From JANOZM01 sp031429355 (GTDB lineage Bacteria > Pseudomonadota > Gammaproteobacteria > Burkholderiales > Burkholderiaceae_E): a stretch of DNA of 64,000 nucleotides. The position numbers were made by a program, and so were the translations under genes. The stretch's first letter is position 1. Every line of letters starts with the position of its first letter. The stretch covers positions 186,001-250,000 of the forward strand of contig JANOZM010000014.1 of the NCBI GenBank assembly GCA_031429355.1. Direction: 5' to 3'. The notes under the pieces were generated by a model. It was given only the letters and a program-made list of their open reading frames with translations, had not been told where the DNA came from and did no database searches. Below are positions 52,901 to 63,276 of the stretch, piece after piece.

Positions 52901-53964
52901 CGCTTGGCCCATGCTTCGCAAACCCGCGCAACTTGCGCTGTTGCTTCTGGTTTAGCCAAGGCTCTGGCTTTAATCGCCATAGCCAAACATTTTTCGCGAT
53001 TTAATTGCTCAATCCAATGCGCCAAGTTTTGCGCATTCAAGTTATTTTGTTGAATTAATTCGGCTGCACCCGTAGCCGACAAAAACTGTGCATTGGTTGT
53101 TTGATGATCATCCACAGCATGCGGATAAGGGACTAACAAACTAGCGATGCCAACCGCCGCAATTTCGGAGACAGCCATCGCGCCAGAGCGTGAAATAACA
53201 AAATCAGCCTCTTGGTAAGCTTGGGCCATCTCTTGAATAAAATCGGTTGCGCTCGCTTTGACACCATTTGCATCGTACAAGGCTTGAACTGTTGCGCTAT
53301 TCCCTTTGCCGGTTTGATGGACCATAATCGGTCGTAAATCACTGGCGATCTTGGCAAGCGCTGCGGGCACTATTTCATTTAGAGCCTGAGCACCTAAACT
53401 GCCACCAATGACCAAGCCTTTCAGCGGACCAGTGCGTTGCGCGTAACGCTCCGCTGGTGCAGCAATGGCACAAATGTCCGCGCGAATTGGGTTACCTACC
53501 CATTCAGCGTCTGGTAACGCATTAGGAAAAGCAACTAAAGTTGCATCAGACACTTTGGCTAGTACTTTATTTGCTAGACCGGCAATTGAGTTTTGCTCAT
53601 GCAATACCAGCGGACGACCGAGTAACACGGCCATCATGCCTGCCGGAAAAGTAATGTAACCACCCATTCCCAACACCACATCGGGTTTAACCTGCCGTAA
53701 GACGCGGATCGATTGAGCGAAGGCACGCAATAAAGTTAATGGCAATAGCAATTTTGTGAACAAACCTTTACCGCGCAAACCACCAAACTGAATTCCCTTC
53801 ACTTCAATACCGTGGGTAGGTACTAAAGTAGCTTCCATACCCTTGGGGTTGCCAAGCCACACAATTTTCCAATCGCGTTCGCGCAAGTAATTGGCTACAG
53901 CAAGACCTGGAAACACATGTCCCCCAGTACCACCGGCCATTACCATCAAAGTGCGCGTGGTCAT
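52897..53964 (-). CDS. murG: Lipid II synthase glycosyltransferase MurG
   Basis: 355 residues. Adds GlcNAc to lipid I at the inner membrane. AGGTGGHVFPGLAVA, GMGGYITFPAGM, HEQNSIAGLANK and VIGGSLGAQALNE are the expected motifs. Overlaps ftsW by 4 bp upstream. Confidence 0.97.
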   Translation of the reverse strand: MTTRTLMVMAGGTGGHVFPGLAVANYLRERDWKIVWLGNPKGMEATLVPTHGIEVKGIQFGGLRGKGLFTKLLLPLTLLRAFAQSIRVLRQVKPDVVLGMGGYITFPAGMMAVLLGRPLVLHEQNSIAGLANKVLAKVSDATLVAFPNALPDAEWVGNPIRADICAIAAPAERYAQRTGPLKGLVIGGSLGAQALNEIVPAALAKIASDLRPIMVHQTGKGNSATVQALYDANGVKASATDFIQEMAQAYQEADFVISRSGAMAVSEIAAVGIASLLVPYPHAVDDHQTTNAQFLSATGAAELIQQNNLNAQNLAHWIEQLNREKCLAMAIKARALAKPEATAQVARVCEAWAKR

Positions 53965-55202
53965 TTGGTATTACCTCGCATGCGGTGTTTGTTTTCCCAA
54001 TCAATGCGGAGCAACAACGCCAACCCAATACAGTTGCAAAGTATCGCCGAGCCGCCGTAACTCATAAACGGTAATGTCAAACCTTTGGTGGGTAGCAAAC
54101 CTAAATTGACGCCCATATTAAAAAAGCCTTGTACACCAATCCAAATGCCAATGCCCATCGCCACTAAACCAGCAAATGACGATTGCACAACAATCGCTTG
54201 GCGACCAATTTCAAAAGCACGACGGGTAATTTTGTAAAACAAATAGATTACCAATAACACACCGACTAAACCTAATTCTTCACCGATAACTGCCAGCAAA
54301 AAGTCGGTGTGAGCCTCCGGTAAGTAATGCAGTTTCCCGATGCTGCCACCTAAACCAACACCAGTAAATTCGCCTCGCCCAAAGGCCATGAGCGATTGGG
54401 CCAATTGATAACCCTTACCCACTACATTGTTCTCATCGAAGGGATCGAGGTAGGCAAACATACGCTCGCGTCGCCAGGGTGATAACCAAATAATTAGGCC
54501 AAAAACAATCGCCAAAATGCTACTGAGTCCAGCAAACCAAACGATGTTGATACCGCCGACAAACAGCAAGCCCATTGCGATGGCAACCATCACAATAAAC
54601 GCGCCCAAATCAGGCTCCAAAAGCAACAAACCACCGACGACACCAATCGCTACAGCGAGAGGCAAAAAACCCTTGGTAAGGCTATGCATATAGATTTGTT
54701 TGCGTACCACAAAATCGGCGGCATACAACACTACAAAAATTTTCATTAATTCGGAAGGCTGCAAGTTTAAAAGCCCTAGAGGGATCCACCGGCGCGCACC
54801 ATAAACACTTTTACCAATTCCAGGAATAAGAACGAGAGCCAGTAAAGCCAACCCGCCAAGGAACAGCACCATCGCCCATCTTTGCCAGACTGTAGTGGGT
54901 ACGCTAAAGACTATTGCACCTGCAGTAATACCTGCGCAAATTGCAAACGCATGGCGAATTAGGAAATGCCAAGGTTTATAGGCCGCGAATCGCGGAGAAT
55001 CCGGCATCCCGATGGTAGCGGAGTAAACCATGACCATGCCAAGCAACATTAAAATTGCAGCGGTACAAATGAGTTCAATATCCAATGCAGGCGTAGCCGC
55101 CCGGCCTTGCAACTGCGCCGATGGGTTATTAGTCTTGTTACCCGCCGAACCAATTTTGGTCCAACTAGCAATCGACAAAGCGGCGGGCCAGCGTCCGATC
55201 AT
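53961..55202 (-). CDS. ftsW: Septal peptidoglycan polymerase FtsW
   Basis: 413 residues, SEDS family, ten membrane segments. GARRWIPLGLLNLQPSELMK, YLPEAHTDFLLAVIGEELG and GLTLPFMSYGGSA are hallmark motifs. An N-terminal cytoplasmic tail of about 35 residues. Overlaps murD by 4 bp. Confidence 0.97.
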   Translation of the reverse strand: MIGRWPAALSIASWTKIGSAGNKTNNPSAQLQGRAATPALDIELICTAAILMLLGMVMVYSATIGMPDSPRFAAYKPWHFLIRHAFAICAGITAGAIVFSVPTTVWQRWAMVLFLGGLALLALVLIPGIGKSVYGARRWIPLGLLNLQPSELMKIFVVLYAADFVVRKQIYMHSLTKGFLPLAVAIGVVGGLLLLEPDLGAFIVMVAIAMGLLFVGGINIVWFAGLSSILAIVFGLIIWLSPWRRERMFAYLDPFDENNVVGKGYQLAQSLMAFGRGEFTGVGLGGSIGKLHYLPEAHTDFLLAVIGEELGLVGVLLVIYLFYKITRRAFEIGRQAIVVQSSFAGLVAMGIGIWIGVQGFFNMGVNLGLLPTKGLTLPFMSYGGSAILCNCIGLALLLRIDWENKHRMRGNTK

Positions 55203-56836
55203 TGATCTGTCTCCACTAATTGAAACAATGTCGAGCCACGATTGGCATCGTTAGCGGCAACTGGCAGTGCTTTTGATTCAAGCGTCGAAACAGCCTTAAC
55301 AAAAACTTCGGCGCGATGTTTGTAATTTTTAAACATATCGAAACTGGCGCAGGCTGGTGACAACAAAACCGCGTCACCAGCTTTTGCCATTAACTGCGCT
55401 AAGACAACCGCTGCTTCAAGACTATTGGCATGTTGACAACTAAACCCGTCATTGGCGATGGCCGGATGGGTGGCAATTTCTTCGGCTATTTGATCGGCAT
55501 CACGCCCAATTAAAACGACACTACGTGCAAATTGATGAACAGCATCAGCAAGGGCTGAAAAGTTTTGGCCTTTGCCGTCACCGCCAGCAATTAAAACAAT
55601 TTTGCGGCCTAAACCTTTTAACGCGGCGACCGTGGCCCCAACGTTAGTACCTTTACTGTCGTCGATATAAAGCACGTCATCCAAAGTGCGCACTGGTTCG
55701 CACCGATGCGCCTCGCCTTTATAAGTTGATAGGCCGCGCAGCAACTTCGAATAGCTAACGCCAATAGCTCGGCACAGTGCTAACGAAGCCATAGCGTTCA
55801 TTAAGTTATGCCCGCCTACTAAAGGTAGTAGCTCGACGGGCATTAACTTGTTGGCCCGCCATGCTTTAACGGCTGCTTGACGTTTACGCCCGGGCATTTC
55901 GTCCTCAGCAGCTGTTGCTTCCGTCAACCAATTAAGACCGGTTAATTGCATCACGCCAAAGTCACCAAAACTTTGTGGCTCGCTTAGTCCAAAGGTTATG
56001 GCGCTAGGGGCTGGTTCAATCTTCGGGATTTCAACATCTGCAGCGACTATTTTAACGGCTTCTAGTTTTGCTTTGCCAAAAGTCTTTTTAACCACTGGCG
56101 TTACAATTTGCGGCGTTGTCTGCGGATCATCGCGATTAGAAATCATCACGTTAGCACCAGCAAATATTTTGTGTTTGGCCGCACGATACTCCGCCATGTC
56201 GGCATGCCAATCTAGGTGGTCTTGCGAAATATTCAAGACGGCAGAGGCATCACACTCTAGTTTATCAATCGTCGCTAACTGAAAACTCGATAGCTCTAGT
56301 ACCCAAACTTGCGGCAAATGATCCTGCGCTAATCGTCCCTGCAGTACTGTGAGCATCGAAGGACTTACGTTGCCTGCAGCAACAACATCAAGACCAGCTG
56401 TTTTACATAAATGAGTCGTCAGCATCGTGGTAGTCGTTTTACCGTTTGTGCCAGTAATTGCCAAAACTTTTGGGCGATAGCCGTACCTCACTTGTAATGC
56501 GGTCAAGGCATCGGCAAATAACTGAGCTTCACCTGTTGGCTTAAGACCTAATAGCTTGGCAGCTTCAAGAAACGCAGCACTTTCTGAATCACGCAGTGAT
56601 AAACCCGGACTCCAAGCAAGGCATTCAATGCCGTCGAGCAAGCTAGTCTGTAAACCGACCGTAAACACAACCTCGGGATGCCAATCACGCAATTCTTCTA
56701 GGCCGGGTGGTGCTTCACGGGTATCGCATACTTGAACAGTGGCACCTGCAAGCGCACAAAAACGCGCCATCGCAAGACCCGATTCTCCGAGGCCCACGAC
56801 CAACACTTTTTTGTTTTGCAAATGATCTAACTGCAT
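55199..56836 (-). CDS. murD: UDP-N-acetylmuramoylalanine--D-glutamate ligase
   Basis: 545 residues, longer than the roughly 440-500 usual. VLVVGLGESGLAMARFCA, ATP loop GTNGKTTTTML, NISQDHLDWH and YIDDSKGTN are present. The extra length sits mostly in the middle domain (about 270-350: KIVAADVEIPKIEPAPSA through GRKRQAAVKAWRANK). Preceded by a 57-bp AT-rich gap, the largest spacer upstream of ftsA in the cluster, with AGGA before the ATG. Confidence 0.96.
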   Translation of the reverse strand: MQLDHLQNKKVLVVGLGESGLAMARFCALAGATVQVCDTREAPPGLEELRDWHPEVVFTVGLQTSLLDGIECLAWSPGLSLRDSESAAFLEAAKLLGLKPTGEAQLFADALTALQVRYGYRPKVLAITGTNGKTTTTMLTTHLCKTAGLDVVAAGNVSPSMLTVLQGRLAQDHLPQVWVLELSSFQLATIDKLECDASAVLNISQDHLDWHADMAEYRAAKHKIFAGANVMISNRDDPQTTPQIVTPVVKKTFGKAKLEAVKIVAADVEIPKIEPAPSAITFGLSEPQSFGDFGVMQLTGLNWLTEATAAEDEMPGRKRQAAVKAWRANKLMPVELLPLVGGHNLMNAMASLALCRAIGVSYSKLLRGLSTYKGEAHRCEPVRTLDDVLYIDDSKGTNVGATVAALKGLGRKIVLIAGGDGKGQNFSALADAVHQFARSVVLIGRDADQIAEEIATHPAIANDGFSCQHANSLEAAVVLAQLMAKAGDAVLLSPACASFDMFKNYKHRAEVFVKAVSTLESKALPVAANDANRGSTLFQLVETDQ

Positions 56837-56893
56837 GTTTACGATAGTCCTAAATTTTACTTTTTTTAATGTAACTAAATTAATGAAAAGCTA

Positions 56894-58063
56894 TCAGCGC
56901 AATTTCAGCGTCGACAAACCCAACAAAACTAAAACCATGGTGACGATCCAAAACCGTACAACCACTTGCGATTCTTTTACACCCGATAATTCAAAATGAT
57001 GATGCAGTGGTGCCATTTTAAAAATGCGGCGCCCTTGCCCAAAACGTTTCTTGGTGTATTTGAAATAACCAACTTGCAAAATCACGGAAAGCGTCTCGGC
57101 TACAAATACACCGCCCATAATGAACAGTACTATTTCCTGGCGCACGATCACTGCAATCGTTCCTAAAGCAGCACCTAAAGCCAACGCGCCAACGTCACCC
57201 ATAAATACTTGGGCAGGGTAAGCGTTGAACCACAGAAAGGCTAACCCAGCCCCCGCAATAGAACCGCAAAAAACCGCCAGCTCACCAGCGCCTGGTATAT
57301 AAGGAATTAACAAATATTTTGCAAAGACAGCGTTGCCCGTTACATAGGCAAAAATTCCCAATGCAGTCCCTACAAGCACTGCAGGCATAATCGCCAAACC
57401 GTCGGCACCATCGGTCAGGTTTACCGCGTTGCTGGTGCCAACAATCACGAAGTACGACAACAAAATAAAACCAAAAACACCTAGCGGGTAGCCAACATTC
57501 TTAAAAAACGGAACGATTAAATCAGCCTTAGGTGGTAATGAATTTGAAAACCCGCTCGATATCCATTGCCCAACCAATTGCAAAGCCTGTGAGTTACTGG
57601 TTGCTGGTACGGCAAATGCTAAATAAACGGCAGCCACAATTCCGATTAAGGACTGCCAAAGATATTTTTCTTTAGAGGCCATACCCTTGGGGTCTTTGTG
57701 AACCACCTTGCGATAGTCGTCAACCCAACCAACTGCGCCAAATCCTAAAGTTACAATCAACACGACCCAAACAAATCGGTTCGATAAATCGCTCCACAAT
57801 ATTGTTGAGAAACCGATCGATATCAGCACCAACGCGCCACCCATCGTCGGTGTGCCGGATTTCACTAAATGTGTTTGTGGGCCAATTTCACGAATCGGCT
57901 GGCCAATTTTGAGCGCAGTTAGCCGACGAATTAAAAGTGGGCCAAACGCTAGCCCAACTAATAATGCAGTAATTGTGGCAAGTGCCGCGCGTAAGGTAAT
58001 GTAATTGAAGACCGAGAAGGCTCGGATATCTTTTGCCAACCACTGGGCTAATTCTAAAAGCAT
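56894..58063 (-). CDS. mraY: Phospho-MurNAc-pentapeptide translocase
   Basis: 389 residues, ten membrane segments. Makes lipid I. GTPTMGGALVL, DDYRKVVHKDPKGM (Mg2+/substrate), NAVNLTDGADGLA, FMGDVGALALG and the cytoplasmic MAPLHHHFEL are conserved. Start overlaps the murF stop by one base. Confidence 0.98.
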   Translation of the reverse strand: MLLELAQWLAKDIRAFSVFNYITLRAALATITALLVGLAFGPLLIRRLTALKIGQPIREIGPQTHLVKSGTPTMGGALVLISIGFSTILWSDLSNRFVWVVLIVTLGFGAVGWVDDYRKVVHKDPKGMASKEKYLWQSLIGIVAAVYLAFAVPATSNSQALQLVGQWISSGFSNSLPPKADLIVPFFKNVGYPLGVFGFILLSYFVIVGTSNAVNLTDGADGLAIMPAVLVGTALGIFAYVTGNAVFAKYLLIPYIPGAGELAVFCGSIAGAGLAFLWFNAYPAQVFMGDVGALALGAALGTIAVIVRQEIVLFIMGGVFVAETLSVILQVGYFKYTKKRFGQGRRIFKMAPLHHHFELSGVKESQVVVRFWIVTMVLVLLGLSTLKLR

Positions 58064-59505
58064 CAGTGTGCCTCCTCAAACACTGACGCAAGCTTTGGCA
58101 AGGACAGCAAATATTCAACCGCGCGTTCCATTTGCATGAAGCGAGATCCCTTAACCAAAACCGAACCACCATGAGCAAAAGATACCGAACCCGTTACCGA
58201 ACTAAGTTCTGCACAAAGCTCGGGCATCGATTCAAAATGCTTTGCTGCTACCACCAAACTGTTTTGTAGAACTTGCAGGCTATGTTGGGTTAAGTCGCCC
58301 AACAACAAAACTTTTTCGATTTTTGCAGCCAATATCGCACGACCAATTTCGGCATGAAATTGCGGCCCTTGCTCGCCAACCTCACCCATGTCACCCAATA
58401 CTAAGCAGCGGGGTGCGGGTTGTTGAGCTAGCACGTCAATTGCAGCAAGAACCGAATCAGGATTGGCGTTATACGAGTCATCAATCAATCCAACCTTGCC
58501 AACCACGTGCGATACCAAACGACCTTTAACAGGTTTAAAGCTTTCGAGCCCTTTAACAATTGCAGGCCAGTCGATGCCAATAGCTAGTGACGCACAGGAT
58601 GCAGCCAAGGCATTTTTTACGTTGTGACGACCTGCAATTGCAAGCTTCACTAAATGCTCGCGTCCTTGGTGACGAATCACAAAAGCCTCGGGCGAATCAC
58701 TAGCCGTTGCCCAAACAGCGGCAGAACCAGTTGCATCAGTTTGTAATCCAAAGGTTAATGTTTTTGCATGGCTGGCTAATTGTTGCCAAATGGCGCTATA
58801 GGCTTCGTCGGCCGGAAACACAGCAACGCCGTCATTAGGTAGAACACTAATTGCGGAACCATTCTCAAGCGCCACCGCTTCAACTGTCTTCATAAACTCT
58901 TGATGTTCGCGCTGCGCATTGGTTACTACGACTACTTGCGGCAACGTCATCGCTGCTAACCGCGCAATTTCACCAGGATGGTTCATACCCATCTCGATCA
59001 CGGCTGCTTTTACCGAATCATTCAAACGAAACAATGTTTGTGGTACGCCAATTTCATTATTAAGATTGCCTTGCGTTGCAAAGGCTGCATCACCATACTG
59101 GGCGCGTAAAATATTAGCGATCATTTCTTTAACAGTGGTCTTACCGTTGCTGCCAGTTACGGCAATAATGGGAAGTTGAAATTGTCCGCGCCAATTTTTG
59201 GCGACTGACCCTAACGCATACAAACTATTGGGTACCAACAGTATCGAAGCTGAACTTAAGTTAGTAGCTATTTGATAAGCCAACTCGGCGTTATCCATAA
59301 CAACCGCTGATGCGCCTTTTTCGATTGCTAGTGCAGCTTTTTCATTGGCATCAAACACCCCGCCTTTTAAAGCAACAAACAAATCACCAGCTTGAATACT
59401 CCGCGTGTCGGTAGACACGCCTAAAATTACACCCGCACCAGTGCCCAGCAAACGGCAGTCTGCTAACAAATCAAATACTTGGCGAACGGTGTAATTAAGA
59501 GCCAT
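58063..59505 (-). CDS. murF: UDP-MurNAc-tripeptide--D-Ala-D-Ala ligase
   Basis: 480 residues. GVSTDTRSIQAGDLFVAL, ATP loop TGSNGKTTVKEM, EMGMNHPGEIARLA and DDSYNANPDSV are present. Overlaps murE and mraY by one base each (TAATG-type junctions). Confidence 0.97.
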   Translation of the reverse strand: MALNYTVRQVFDLLADCRLLGTGAGVILGVSTDTRSIQAGDLFVALKGGVFDANEKAALAIEKGASAVVMDNAELAYQIATNLSSASILLVPNSLYALGSVAKNWRGQFQLPIIAVTGSNGKTTVKEMIANILRAQYGDAAFATQGNLNNEIGVPQTLFRLNDSVKAAVIEMGMNHPGEIARLAAMTLPQVVVVTNAQREHQEFMKTVEAVALENGSAISVLPNDGVAVFPADEAYSAIWQQLASHAKTLTFGLQTDATGSAAVWATASDSPEAFVIRHQGREHLVKLAIAGRHNVKNALAASCASLAIGIDWPAIVKGLESFKPVKGRLVSHVVGKVGLIDDSYNANPDSVLAAIDVLAQQPAPRCLVLGDMGEVGEQGPQFHAEIGRAILAAKIEKVLLLGDLTQHSLQVLQNSLVVAAKHFESMPELCAELSSVTGSVSFAHGGSVLVKGSRFMQMERAVEYLLSLPKLASVFEEAH

Positions 59506-61115
59506 CAGTGTGCCCTCGATTTTTCGGCCAAGGCCAATTCAACATGGGCAGCGTCCGAAAAATCGATCCGCTGCGAACCAATTTCTTGGTAGGCCTCATG
59601 GCCTTTGCCAGCAATCAAAATAACGTCATTTGTTTTAGCACGCTGAACCACTGACGCAATTGCCTTAGCGCGATCAAGCTCTATTTCAAATCGCCCTTGT
59701 GACATGCCTGCAGTAATTTGCGTTGCGATTGCCAATGGGTTTTCAGTGCGCGGATTATCCGATGTAACTACAGGTCGATCGGCTAAGCGTTGAGCGATAG
59801 CACCCATGATCTGGCGCTTACCCGCATCTCGATCACCACCGCAACCAAACACACACCATAACTGACCGCCGTTGGCATGCGCCTGCACAAGTAAAGACTC
59901 TAGTACCTTTTCAAGAGCATCGGGTTTGTGCGCATAGTCTACGACCACAACTGGCATTGGCTGGTTGCCGACTAACCCGCCAAACATTTGCATGCGCCCT
60001 TCGATTGCTTGCAACTGAGAAAGCGGTTTAGCAATTTGTTCTAAGGAAAATCCTTCGATCAAGGCGCAAGCGGCTACCATCAATAAGTTACTAATATTGA
60101 ATAAACCAGCAACTTTGGTGTGCACTTGAGCCACGCCGAAATCGCCACCAATAGCAAAGCGCATACCATCTGCTTCAAATCGAATTTGATGGGCAAACAA
60201 AAGTCGATCCCGCGAGACGCCGGGGCGATTTAATTCAAAAACTTTTGGCGACGTAATAAGGTCGTTTGCAATACCAGTTGGACTTTTTAAACTAACGAAA
60301 ATTTTCTGAATACCGGTCGGTACTTTGGCAATCATTTGATCGGCCGCCGCATCGTCGATATTGATGACCGCTGTTTTTAAACCTGTCCAAGCAAACAGCC
60401 GCGCTTTAGCCGCTCCATAGGCTGCCATATCCCCGTGATAATCCAAATGATCACGACTTAAATTGGTAAACAAAGCGGTGCGAACTTGGGTGCCATTTAA
60501 ACGCCCTTCTTCAATACCAATCGAAGAGGCTTCTATCGCGGCAGCTTGCGCGTTCTGCTTTTGAAACTCTGCTAACAGCCATTGCATTTCGAGCGCTTGC
60601 GGCGTAGTTAAACCGACCGGCTGCAACGATTCACCCATGCCAGCACCCCGAGTGCCAATTACTGCACAGGGCTTTCCTAATGCACTTAAAAGTTGACTAG
60701 TCCAAGTACTGCAAGAAGTTTTTCCGGACGTTCCGGTATACGCAAAAACATGCAGATGCTCGCTTGGTTGGCCGTACCACTGGGCCGCTATTTCGCCAGC
60801 CTGATGCTTTAAATTGCTTACGCCCAATTGGCTTGTCGTTTGGTCGGCAGGCCAATTAAATTCATTGGAGTCCCACAGTACTGCTACGGCGCCTTGCTGT
60901 ATTGCATTCGCAATAAAGGCACGGCCATCGCTAGCGCTACCGGGCATAGCAACAAAGATATCGCCCGGCCGTACGGCCCGACTGTCTTGCTGCAGTTTTG
61001 CAGGACGGTTAGCTTCCGGTGTCGAGTCGCCCGCAACTTTTTCAACCAGAGCGCCCATAGCCAATAGTGGTTGCGCACGCAACCAACTGACGGTGGAATG
61101 GACGTTAGACTGCAT
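59505..61115 (-). CDS. murE: UDP-MurNAc-dipeptide--meso-diaminopimelate ligase
   Basis: 536 residues. ATP loop TGTSGKTSCSTW (Ser where most relatives have Asn), EASSIGIEEGRL, HLDYHGDM and the DNPR motif (SDNPRTENP) that selects meso-diaminopimelate, so the wall is of the DAP type. Start overlaps the ftsI stop by one base. Confidence 0.97.
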   Translation of the reverse strand: MQSNVHSTVSWLRAQPLLAMGALVEKVAGDSTPEANRPAKLQQDSRAVRPGDIFVAMPGSASDGRAFIANAIQQGAVAVLWDSNEFNWPADQTTSQLGVSNLKHQAGEIAAQWYGQPSEHLHVFAYTGTSGKTSCSTWTSQLLSALGKPCAVIGTRGAGMGESLQPVGLTTPQALEMQWLLAEFQKQNAQAAAIEASSIGIEEGRLNGTQVRTALFTNLSRDHLDYHGDMAAYGAAKARLFAWTGLKTAVINIDDAAADQMIAKVPTGIQKIFVSLKSPTGIANDLITSPKVFELNRPGVSRDRLLFAHQIRFEADGMRFAIGGDFGVAQVHTKVAGLFNISNLLMVAACALIEGFSLEQIAKPLSQLQAIEGRMQMFGGLVGNQPMPVVVVDYAHKPDALEKVLESLLVQAHANGGQLWCVFGCGGDRDAGKRQIMGAIAQRLADRPVVTSDNPRTENPLAIATQITAGMSQGRFEIELDRAKAIASVVQRAKTNDVILIAGKGHEAYQEIGSQRIDFSDAAHVELALAEKSRAH

Positions 61116-62947
61116 TAAACGCTTTCCTTTACAGGTACTTCGGGCACTTCAATTTGGGCACGATAAGGCGCATCAGGTTGCACGCGCAACAAACGCAACA
61201 CATCTTGCGTAATTTTCGAAAAAATTGGCGCCGCTACATCACCACCGTAATACTTGCCAGCTGACGGCTCATCAACCATTACCGCAATCACCACGCGCGG
61301 ATTCGAAGCCGGTGCAAACCCAACAAACGACGATACATATTTATTGACGTAACGACCATCTTGCTGCTTGTGCGCCGTTCCTGTTTTACCCGCAACGCGG
61401 TAACCAATGGTTTGGGCTTTAGGTGCAGTGCCGCCAGGACCGGCAGCCATCTCTAACATTTTGCGCATTGCCGCTGCATGCTCAGGCTTTAACAAACGCA
61501 CACCTTCGGGCGCTGCGGTTGTTTTAGTAATGCTTACCGGCAGTAGCTGACCATCGGTTGCGAAAACGGTATACGCACGCGCCATTTGCATTAGCGACGT
61601 TGAAATTCCGTGACCATAAGATATTGTTGCTAACTCAATAGGCCGCCAGTTTTTGTAGGGACGTACGCGACCCGAAGCGGCGCCGGGAAATCCAATTTGT
61701 GGCGCTTGTCCAAAACCTAGTTGGTTTAAAAATCCCCAAGTAGCTTCACGACCCAACATATCTAATGCGATGCGCGCGGTGCCAATATTGGATGATTTTT
61801 GGATCACTTGATCTACCGTTAACGCGCCGTGCGGATGCGCATCGCTGATCGTGGCCGAACCGATTGTCATACGACCGGGCGCTGTTTGAATAACAGTGCT
61901 GGGTTTTACTTTGCCCATTTCTAGAGCGAGCGCAACAGTAAATGGTTTAAAAATCGAACCTGGCTCGTAAGTATCGACCAAAGCGCGATTACGCATCTGC
62001 TGTGAGACAACACCTTTGCGCTGATTGGGGTTGTAGGTTGGCCAGTTTGCCAAAGCCAACACTTCGCCTGTCACGACGTCCAGCACTACGGCTGCACCCG
62101 CTTTTGCTTTGTGTTCTTTAACTGCATCTCTAACAGCTGCAAACGCTAAATCTTGAACCCGCGTATCAATCGACAATTCAACATCGCGACCTGCCGTAGG
62201 CAGCTCTTGAGCGGAAACATCTTCATCGATCATGTGCCCGAGGCGACTACGTGTAACTTTCCAACTACCGGCTTGTGCAACCAAGGTTTTTTGAAACGCT
62301 CGTTCGACGCCCTCAACACCTCGATCATCGATGTCGGTAAAGCCAACCACTTGTGCTGTTGCTTCACCGCCCGGGTACAAACGACGATATTCGCGTTGGG
62401 TGTCCAAGCCCTTAATTTTCAACTTTGTAATTTTATCTGCAACGCTTGTGTCGAGTTGGCGTTGTAAATAGAAATAACTTTTACCGCCACTATCAATGCG
62501 GCGGCGCAATTCTTTTTCGGGCAAAGCCAATAACTTAGCAAGCTCGGTGAACTGCTCCGCCGATGGCTGAAAATTAGTTGGAAAGATCCCAATTGCACGA
62601 GCTGGCAAACTGGAGGCCAACACAGAACCGTTGCGGTCTAAAATTTTACCCCGCGTAGCTTGCAATTTTTGCGTTTGCGTAAAACGACTATCTGCTTCGC
62701 TTTGCAAGAACTCTTGCGAGAACACTTGGACGTAAACCGCCTTAAGCACCAGTGCTAAGAAGCCTAGTGATAAAAATAAAAAGGCAATTTTCGAGCGCCA
62801 GGGAGCCATCTTGACTTCAAGCAAACCATTGGTTTGGCGCGAGCTCGGGCGCAATGGCGACCGAGTCGTAGGTTTCATTGGACGCGTTTTACCATTACCG
62901 CTTGAGGTCAAACCCAATTTATCTTTAATGCTTTGGAAAACACTCAT
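61115..62947 (-). CDS. ftsI: Septal transpeptidase FtsI (PBP3)
   Basis: 610 residues. Basic cytoplasmic tail of about 50 residues, one membrane segment, pedestal domain (RGKILDRNGSVLASS), then transpeptidase with SIFK nucleophile motif (GSIFKPFT), SSN (KSSNIGTA) and KTGT (AGKTGTAHK). Overlaps ftsL by 4 bp. Confidence 0.97.
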   Translation of the reverse strand: MSVFQSIKDKLGLTSSGNGKTRPMKPTTRSPLRPSSRQTNGLLEVKMAPWRSKIAFLFLSLGFLALVLKAVYVQVFSQEFLQSEADSRFTQTQKLQATRGKILDRNGSVLASSLPARAIGIFPTNFQPSAEQFTELAKLLALPEKELRRRIDSGGKSYFYLQRQLDTSVADKITKLKIKGLDTQREYRRLYPGGEATAQVVGFTDIDDRGVEGVERAFQKTLVAQAGSWKVTRSRLGHMIDEDVSAQELPTAGRDVELSIDTRVQDLAFAAVRDAVKEHKAKAGAAVVLDVVTGEVLALANWPTYNPNQRKGVVSQQMRNRALVDTYEPGSIFKPFTVALALEMGKVKPSTVIQTAPGRMTIGSATISDAHPHGALTVDQVIQKSSNIGTARIALDMLGREATWGFLNQLGFGQAPQIGFPGAASGRVRPYKNWRPIELATISYGHGISTSLMQMARAYTVFATDGQLLPVSITKTTAAPEGVRLLKPEHAAAMRKMLEMAAGPGGTAPKAQTIGYRVAGKTGTAHKQQDGRYVNKYVSSFVGFAPASNPRVVIAVMVDEPSAGKYYGGDVAAPIFSKITQDVLRLLRVQPDAPYRAQIEVPEVPVKESV

Positions 62948-63261
62948 CGTGGGGCCGCCGCTTTAGTGGTTGCTGTATCGGTAGCGGCAACTGTTTTGTC
63001 ATTCGCATCGACATACATCGTTTGCGGTGGGGTAATTTTTTGCATCTTTAAATCACGCAAAGCCACTTTGTTTACTTTGCCTGGACTTACTAAATTGCTT
63101 TGTTCTATCTCAAGCTGATCGCGTTCAATATCCATTTGACGAGCGCTTTGCTCAGCTACCTTCAGATCATGAAACAACTTACGTGCCTTATGCTGCGATT
63201 GAATCAAACCAAACGCACACAAAATTAGTAACCCAGCGAGAATAAAATTTAAACGAACCAT
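62944..63261 (-). CDS. ftsL: Cell division protein FtsL
   Basis: ATG 63261 is preferred because GAGGA lies nine bases upstream; an ATG at 63270 is almost on top of that site. About 105 residues: one membrane segment (LNFILAGLLILCAFGLI), a short coiled coil with a leucine-zipper-like pattern, and a Thr/Ala-rich tail. Partner of FtsB and FtsQ. Downstream of rsmH, usual order. Confidence 0.93.
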   Translation of the reverse strand: MVRLNFILAGLLILCAFGLIQSQHKARKLFHDLKVAEQSARQMDIERDQLEIEQSNLVSPGKVNKVALRDLKMQKITPPQTMYVDANDKTVAATDTATTKAAAPR

Positions 63262-63276
63262 AATTGTCATTCCTCG

